Shown: in pieces, positions 8,001 through 10,853 of the stretch
How positions within the stretch are numbered: position 1 is the first letter of the stretch
Layout: each line of letters starts with the position of its first letter
Origin: Stramenopiles sp. TOSAG23-3
Lineage: Eukaryota; Sar
NCBI GenBank assembly: GCA_900128585.1
Contig: LT642779.1
Location: forward strand, 1 to 10,853
DNA length: 10,853 bases
Reading direction: 5' to 3'
Program-made: the position numbers and the translations under genes
The notes under the pieces: model-generated
What the model was told of the DNA's origin: nothing
The model's input: only the letters and a program-made list of their open reading frames with translations
The model's database searches: none

Positions 8001-9939
8001 CGATCATTTCCGGAAACGTGAGATAATTGTGGCTCTCGGACAGCGTTACATTGGGTTCGATAGTGACGGGAGATTTTGGCGAGGTGGAGAGTTGAAGCCC
8101 ATACACTAGGCTACCTCCTTCGGGGTTACACAGGGGCCCAATAAACGGGACAACATAATCAAATACGCCTTTGTCTTTGTTGAAAGTCCACAATTTTAGC
8201 TTCGCCTCGTCGTCATTCATCACATTTACAGTAAATGTTTGGGAGGGCACGTTTCCGTACTGAGGGTCCTGGGACTTTACAACGTGTGTTATATCACATC
8301 GGTACGAAACGGCATTGGTGCCCTCATCAATAGAGTTTTCGACCGTGCGAATAACTACTTCTTCGACAGCGGTCGCGTTTATCGGAAACACTACCTGCGG
8401 GGTTAGAACGAAACAATCGTACCCCTTGTCTTTCGATTTGGCAGTAATCTCCACTTTCACAGTGTGCTGGTGCACCACGCCCCCTGAAAGGTAAACGGAA
8501 TAGGAGAAGTTGCCGCCTTCTTCGACCGATTGGTCCTCCGCCGGTACCCCCTTTAGTTCCCCCTTTTCGGAAGAATAGCAGAAATCTACAAAGTCACTCT
8601 TTGAACCGGCCACGTTTAACTTAACGCTGCGGCAGTCGTTCAGTTTGGCCGGGTAGTTAAGATCGCATTCAATGCGGCCTTCGCTGCCCCGCACGTTCGA
8701 GCAATGACCAGGGCTGCACGTCTCTTCGTTGGCTGAGCTGTAAACAACGGAAACGGAGACGTTGGCGAGGGTTTCCCAACCCTTGCTGCTCGCAAAATTA
8801 TTGCCGTACAGTACTAGCCTCCCGCCTCCAGTTGGGGGACTAGTGATGTTGTCTATTGTGGGCCCGGCGTACGAAAAGTAGACCTCGCTGTTGTAGCTGC
8901 GGACGCCATCGACTACAATCTCAGCAAGTTCCCGATCCCCTGTCCCCGGGAGAGACGTTGTGCTGACGCACGAAGAGTTATGGCGGACAACACCTGGCCA
9001 TTCTTTCCCACCTACACGGACGACCACGCTCGAGGACTCGTCCCCAAAATGTTGCCCGTAAAAATACGTAGGGACATTTCCTAGCGTTGCCGTTTGGTTT
9101 GGTGTCACGTAATTTATCTTTGGGTACGTGCAAGAAGATTCGACGCCATTGTTATTTTTTTCGTTTCCAAGCTCTGGGGAGCATCCGCACTCGATGCCAA
9201 CAAAAGAAGGGGAACATGTGCCCTCAGAAAATGGTAGCTGCTGACATGTTTCCAGACTGTCGCAGCTTTTCACGTAGGTATCGACACCTTGCACACCTCG
9301 CACACCTTGCAGTGCATTTGGATCATCCGCGTTACCAAACTCTGTATTTTCAACGAGCAATGAGTACACCTTAAGGGTGGAATAGTCGGCATGGATGAGA
9401 TATCCGTTCTCAACTGAAGTTGAGAACGGATATGTGAAACTATCGAAATTGGTGCCGAAAGCTGATTGTCGAATTTCCACATTTAATTTGTGACTAAAAC
9501 TTGGCTTGTTAATTTTTAACCCACCATAATAGTTGTTTTCGAATTTACAGGATGTGATAAAAACATTCACATCATTGAGCTGGCCAGAGGCAGTCTGGCT
9601 GACCAATACGCCGCCGTTGCCGAAAGAGCCTGACAAGTGCAACCATTTCAACCGAAGGGTTCCCCTATTAACTTCAAAGTGCCGTCCGAACCGCGCTGTT
9701 ACTTTCATTAATCGCCCAGCCCCGTGAACAGTTAGGTGTTTAACTGTATCTACTGGCAGCTCTACAGTTCTATAGAGTGTGCAGTCTTGCTTCAAAACGT
9801 ATTCCCCGTCATTTTCCAAATGACGAGAATCGCAGTTCCACTCCGCCCACGTATTATTCCACGCCGACACTTTTACAAGCGTAAAAAAAGCAACAGCCAC
9901 GACCAGTGCCCTTTGTCGTGTAGTCCAATGGCGCCCCAT
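5017..9939 (-). CDS. Multi-span receptor-like protein with beta-helix, IPT/TIG and Calx-beta-like ectodomain and FYVE-WW tail
   Basis: A 1640-residue protein in one uninterrupted frame. A signal peptide (1-26, cleavage after VSA) is followed by a pectin-lyase-like beta-helix region (about 27-235) and two IPT/TIG-like domains (273-357, 360-457). Then come three Calx-beta-like sandwiches (about 465-577, 580-719, 720-826), an FN3-like stretch (about 838-935) and a cysteine-rich module with GWWR and ACLGG (938-1077). About nine membrane spans follow: 1083-1104, 1118-1137, 1179-1196, 1224-1247, 1271-1297, 1335-1355, 1356-1371, 1395-1412, 1421-1445. Basic loops alternate so the N-terminus is lumenal or extracellular and the tail cytosolic. 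The tail has a FYVE-like zinc finger (1520-1561, KHHCRVCG) and a C-terminal WW domain (W1608, W1631, P1634). I infer a surface or endosomal adhesion/sensing protein. Signalling partners and ligand are unknown, and the exact family is not named. Confidence 0.9.
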   Translation of the reverse strand: MGRHWTTRQRALVVAVAFFTLVKVSAWNNTWAEWNCDSRHLENDGEYVLKQDCTLYRTVELPVDTVKHLTVHGAGRLMKVTARFGRHFEVNRGTLRLKWLHLSGSFGNGGVLVSQTASGQLNDVNVFITSCKFENNYYGGLKINKPSFSHKLNVEIRQSAFGTNFDSFTYPFSTSVENGYLIHADYSTLKVYSLLVENTEFGNADDPNALQGVRGVQGVDTYVKSCDSLETCQQLPFSEGTCSPSFVGIECGCSPELGNEKNNNGVESSCTYPKINYVTPNQTATLGNVPTYFYGQHFGDESSSVVVRVGGKEWPGVVRHNSSCVSTTSLPGTGDRELAEIVVDGVRSYNSEVYFSYAGPTIDNITSPPTGGGRLVLYGNNFASSKGWETLANVSVSVVYSSANEETCSPGHCSNVRGSEGRIECDLNYPAKLNDCRSVKLNVAGSKSDFVDFCYSSEKGELKGVPAEDQSVEEGGNFSYSVYLSGGVVHQHTVKVEITAKSKDKGYDCFVLTPQVVFPINATAVEEVVIRTVENSIDEGTNAVSYRCDITHVVKSQDPQYGNVPSQTFTVNVMNDDEAKLKLWTFNKDKGVFDYVVPFIGPLCNPEGGSLVYGLQLSTSPKSPVTIEPNVTLSESHNYLTFPEMIASPGRVVFGPSNFSKIRRIELNSIKDNVCHGNSRFRVLHNCVGVKQGADPVFFKKVCDPSENPWGIIDVTDDDRADVVLDPSNQVLFVSSGENASMSIVRFSSQPQRPVRIHLSFVPVGALALVGNPPNPVIVDETNWNNVSQQVTVYVQPGSSADEVQLQLRLESDDHVYRLQKQVNVYIERPINVDIQPKLKRYGGSWKKARLEWCAGDVTGKFEFEIEWSVQKDAFKNGKGGSELFTKTNLFTRECGVTINASLALTAVPLYARVRALHRSKKSAWSFVTPSWETSDKCDYVGEYLNTSGEFNNFKCVPCPKGASCLGKHVTWKDVKPLFGWWRNEVWLENKASGFSRCAFPPACLGGKNVDFKGQFLTPQGKDPSLFEHNETCNFAEGYAKECDREPSNRCRLCGTCREGYRHREIGGQLECYLCPPSDANKLLITLGAVVAVAILCIMVVNHMKKGGKRTVSSMKKMIIFNYFQLSYMIASMNVPWPSPLKVLFDIEGSMSTIGEHLLSPNCELTHIPAAELVYYKQVMYILALPLFVVLIKFLWRASARLQGREFRYRGENGLSPSHKDGSVATIVFWAYFLYPTLCRQAFGLLICKKFDDTAYLVADLQEECWTGRHLLFIFLFTIPQIVLYVVGMPLYGLWVAHRSRKIHIIRSTSITRFRYGMLYSAYSPKRWYWGAIISSRKAGIAFITSYLSYSDLELHWVLLFLSLSIVGNMFARPYKGVKNISDSDAMQLQTFDSVSLYLLFLTAWSGLFFELQQPCGLRQGLCLTVMIFIVLMNISFFLFCIYFFRDYLVVTFLKLCWVCRKLAKSKEKKQGGEKMGSLSIEITEQKSMGSKVYTNPLQYRKSIVGQSKKRMKSIDTSRCPDCKRKFSFKLLKHHCRVCGELRCHSCSKWKIEGSRACRKCTLSVKGDAPNETLEPLERLSLTKSMGSSLPDTIPSQDSNATAEEQLWETFIDEASGRHYYYNTQTEETQWEKPLQFNTL
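5020..5127 (-). other. C-terminal WW domain coding segment
   Basis: Residues 1605-1640 match a WW domain: W1608, a GRHYYYN turn at 1617-1623, ETQWEKP with the second Trp W1631, and P1634. WW domains bind proline-rich peptides. The domain ends six residues before the stop, so it is exposed at the cytosolic end. Confidence 0.85.
5251..5391 (-). other. FYVE-like zinc finger coding segment
   Basis: Residues 1517-1563 hold four CxxC pairs: C1520/C1523, C1536/C1539, C1544/C1547 and C1558/C1561. The KHHCRVCG core at 1533-1540 corresponds to the basic phosphoinositide-binding motif of FYVE domains. The usual WxxD just before the first pair is absent. By family, it would bind PI3P on endosomal membranes; this is inference. 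Confidence 0.8.
9283..9309 (-). repeat. Three tandem 9-nt coding repeats
   Basis: Three consecutive 9-base units (CAAGGTGTG, CGAGGTGTG, CAAGGTGTC on the coding strand) encode QGV-RGV-QGV at residues 211-219 of the membrane protein. They lie near the end of the beta-helix region. The unit keeps the frame, as expected of a small coding minisatellite. Confidence 0.9.
9400..9433. repeat. Perfect 16-bp-arm palindrome inside the membrane-protein gene
   Basis: Arms 9400-9415 (ATATCCGTTCTCAACT) and 9418-9433 are exact inverse complements separated by GA. The palindrome lies in the coding sequence for about residues 169-180 of the beta-helix region and does not break the frame. An exact 16-bp foldback with a 2-base centre is not expected by chance in a window this size. 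Confidence 0.95.
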
Positions 9940-10018
9940 CTGGCCTATTTTTTTTGTTTTTTAAAGAGAGAGAACGTAATTGTGTAATCGAAACAGTCAG
10001 AAAGATCAATTGCGCTAG

Positions 10019-10109
10019 ATTTATACATACCAATTTAATTCTGAAAGAGTGAATTATTTTCTTTTGCATTTGTTCATCATAACACAATAAAAAAGATACC
10101 TTTTATTGG
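10019..10109 (-). promoter_or_regulatory. Candidate TATA and CCAAT boxes of the membrane-protein gene
   Basis: On the coding strand a TATAAAT lies at 10019-10025, about 80 bases before the ATG at 9939. A CCAAT lies at 10105-10109, about 80 bases further upstream. This spacing resembles a classical RNA polymerase II promoter, but the region is AT-rich and such motifs arise by chance. Confidence 0.3.
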
Positions 10110-10127
10110 TAGATCATTTTCGAGACG

Positions 10128-10147
10128 AGTCAGTCAGTCAAAGTCAA
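10128..10147 (-). promoter_or_regulatory. Clustered TGACT/TTGACT motifs
   Basis: Read on the minus strand, one TTGACT is followed by three overlapping TGACT units with a 4-base period, just upstream of the CCAAT box. TGACT cores are bound by bZIP-type and, in plants, WRKY-type factors; any role here is speculation. Confidence 0.2.
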
Positions 10148-10710
10148 CATCAGCCAACAAAGGGAGCGCGTTGTAGTCAGTGGTGTCGTCGTCTATATTA
10201 TTTATCCCCACCACCAACCACCACCAATAATCCAACAATAATGTTAATATTATTAATATTATGTCACAATATCATCATCTCTAATATACTAGATATTATA
10301 ATGTAAATTAGTCGTCATCAAATTATAGAGATAAACAGATATCATAGAGAAACAAATTATAAAGTAGTATCGGTATGTTTTAAGACTCTCATTTTAAAAT
10401 AAGAAATGTATGACAGATAGTTTAAACACTCTGATTTAAATAATTATACTCCTCCTCGTATTGGTAACATACAAGAGCTCAATACGAACTATAAGTAACT
10501 AGTCCTAAAGAACACTACTCGAAGACCAGGGCAAACCCATGCTGATTAATCAAATTCATCCGAACTGAGCGCGGGGACGATTTTTGGAGGTTCCGAGGAA
10601 GTGAGAAAGGAAACGTGAAAATATCGAATGAAGCGCAATGGTATATAATTACTGTTGTAAGTACGCAGTATTTAAATGCGAAACAAAGTGCCCCCACCCT
10701 ATCTATCTGT

Positions 10711-10853
10711 TCAGTTCGCCTTCTTCCCTTCACGCTCCTTTTCCAACTTTGCCAAATGGGCTCGGTACTTCTTGTCGGTGCCGTGAAGGCGATCGAGCCA
10801 CCCGATGTTCCCGTAGTTCGTGGTAAATTTTTGGTGGTGAAAATCATGGAAGG
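10711..10853 (-). CDS. Fatty acid hydroxylase/sterol desaturase superfamily protein, C-terminal 46 residues
   Basis: Reading the minus strand inward from the right edge gives an open frame of 46 codons that ends at TGA (10711-10713); the rest of the gene is outside the window. It contains FHDFHH, the last histidine box of this di-iron membrane enzyme superfamily, followed by NYGNIGWLDRLHGTD. That end resembles methylsterol monooxygenases (ERG25/MSMO1) and the FAXDC2-like fatty acid hydroxylases, which act in the ER membrane on sterols or lipids. The tail is lysine- and glutamate-rich and ends in KKAN, a good match to the KKxx ER-retrieval signal. A longer overlapping minus-strand frame (10515-10847) lies in another register and shows no family resemblance. 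Exact substrate cannot be told from this fragment. Confidence 0.87.
   Translation of the reverse strand, partial: FHDFHHQKFTTNYGNIGWLDRLHGTDKKYRAHLAKLEKEREGKKAN

Larger units (their letters stand above)
9940..10710. other. AT-rich region upstream of the membrane-protein gene
   Basis: These 771 bases separate the start of the membrane-protein gene from the stop of the next minus-strand gene. The part near 9940-10150 holds promoter-like motifs described separately. The middle (10200-10500) is AT-rich, with CCACCA runs at about 10208-10226 and a weak 8-bp inverted repeat (10456-10463 with 10480-10487, TCGTATTG). The stretch 10510-10710 is more GC-balanced and is probably the 3' untranslated region of the hydroxylase gene. 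I see no gene, tRNA or structured RNA that I can support. Confidence 0.7.

Noticed and set aside
10238-10262. Near-palindromic TAATATTATTAATATTA
   Set aside because: Not a perfect palindrome, and expected in sequence this AT-rich.
10106-10306. 66-residue plus-strand open frame in the AT-rich upstream region
   Set aside because: Low-complexity translation of repeats and AT-rich DNA, with no support for coding.
10456-10487. 8-bp inverted repeat TCGTATTG with a 16-base spacer
   Set aside because: Short arms in AT-rich DNA; too weak to claim as a regulatory or mobile feature.
10515-10847. 110-residue minus-strand open frame at the right edge
   Set aside because: Its translation resembles nothing, while a different frame of the same strand gives an unmistakable hydroxylase C-terminus ending at 10711.
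1-10853. Bacterial or viral origin, CRISPR array or operon organisation
   Set aside because: Nuclear-type domains, AATAAA signals, lack of ribosome binding sites and wide AT-rich spacers argue for a eukaryotic nuclear genome; no regularly spaced repeats were seen.

Overview
This is nuclear DNA of a eukaryote, probably a single-celled alga or other protist. Coding stretches are GC-balanced and intergenic stretches very AT-rich. Start codons have no ribosome binding sites; AATAAA-type signals lie beyond genes. The families present (PHD finger plus class II-type histone deacetylase, FYVE and WW domains, sterol desaturase superfamily) are eukaryotic or mainly so. The three complete genes are single uninterrupted reading frames, so the genome is intron-poor, at least here. 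Stops TAA, TAA, TAG and TGA are all used, which fits the standard code. The lineage cannot be fixed from the sequence. The large cysteine-rich multi-span receptor-like protein is a type I associate with stramenopile and other algal genomes, but an intron-poor red alga is not excluded.

Layout from left to right: a homopurine AAG-repeat tract (1-142) cut by the window edge; a short leader; a plus-strand PHD-finger/coiled-coil/histone deacetylase gene (329-2950); an AT-rich convergent intergenic region holding a MITE-like inverted-repeat structure (3011-3276); a minus-strand proline iminopeptidase-like alpha/beta hydrolase (3416-4501); a 515-base AT-rich spacer; a minus-strand gene for a 1640-residue secretory-pathway membrane protein (5017-9939) with a beta-rich ectodomain, about nine membrane spans and a FYVE plus WW tail; a 770-base AT-rich upstream region; and, at the right edge, the last 46 codons of a minus-strand fatty acid hydroxylase/sterol desaturase superfamily gene (10711-10853) ending in an ER-retrieval type KKAN.

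The four genes do not form an obvious pathway: one is nuclear chromatin, one a soluble peptidase, one a surface or endomembrane receptor-like protein, one an ER lipid enzyme. The points most worth a second look are the triple-copy inverted repeat between the convergent genes, the domain architectures of the deacetylase and the giant membrane protein, and a perfect 16-bp-arm palindrome inside the membrane-protein coding sequence.
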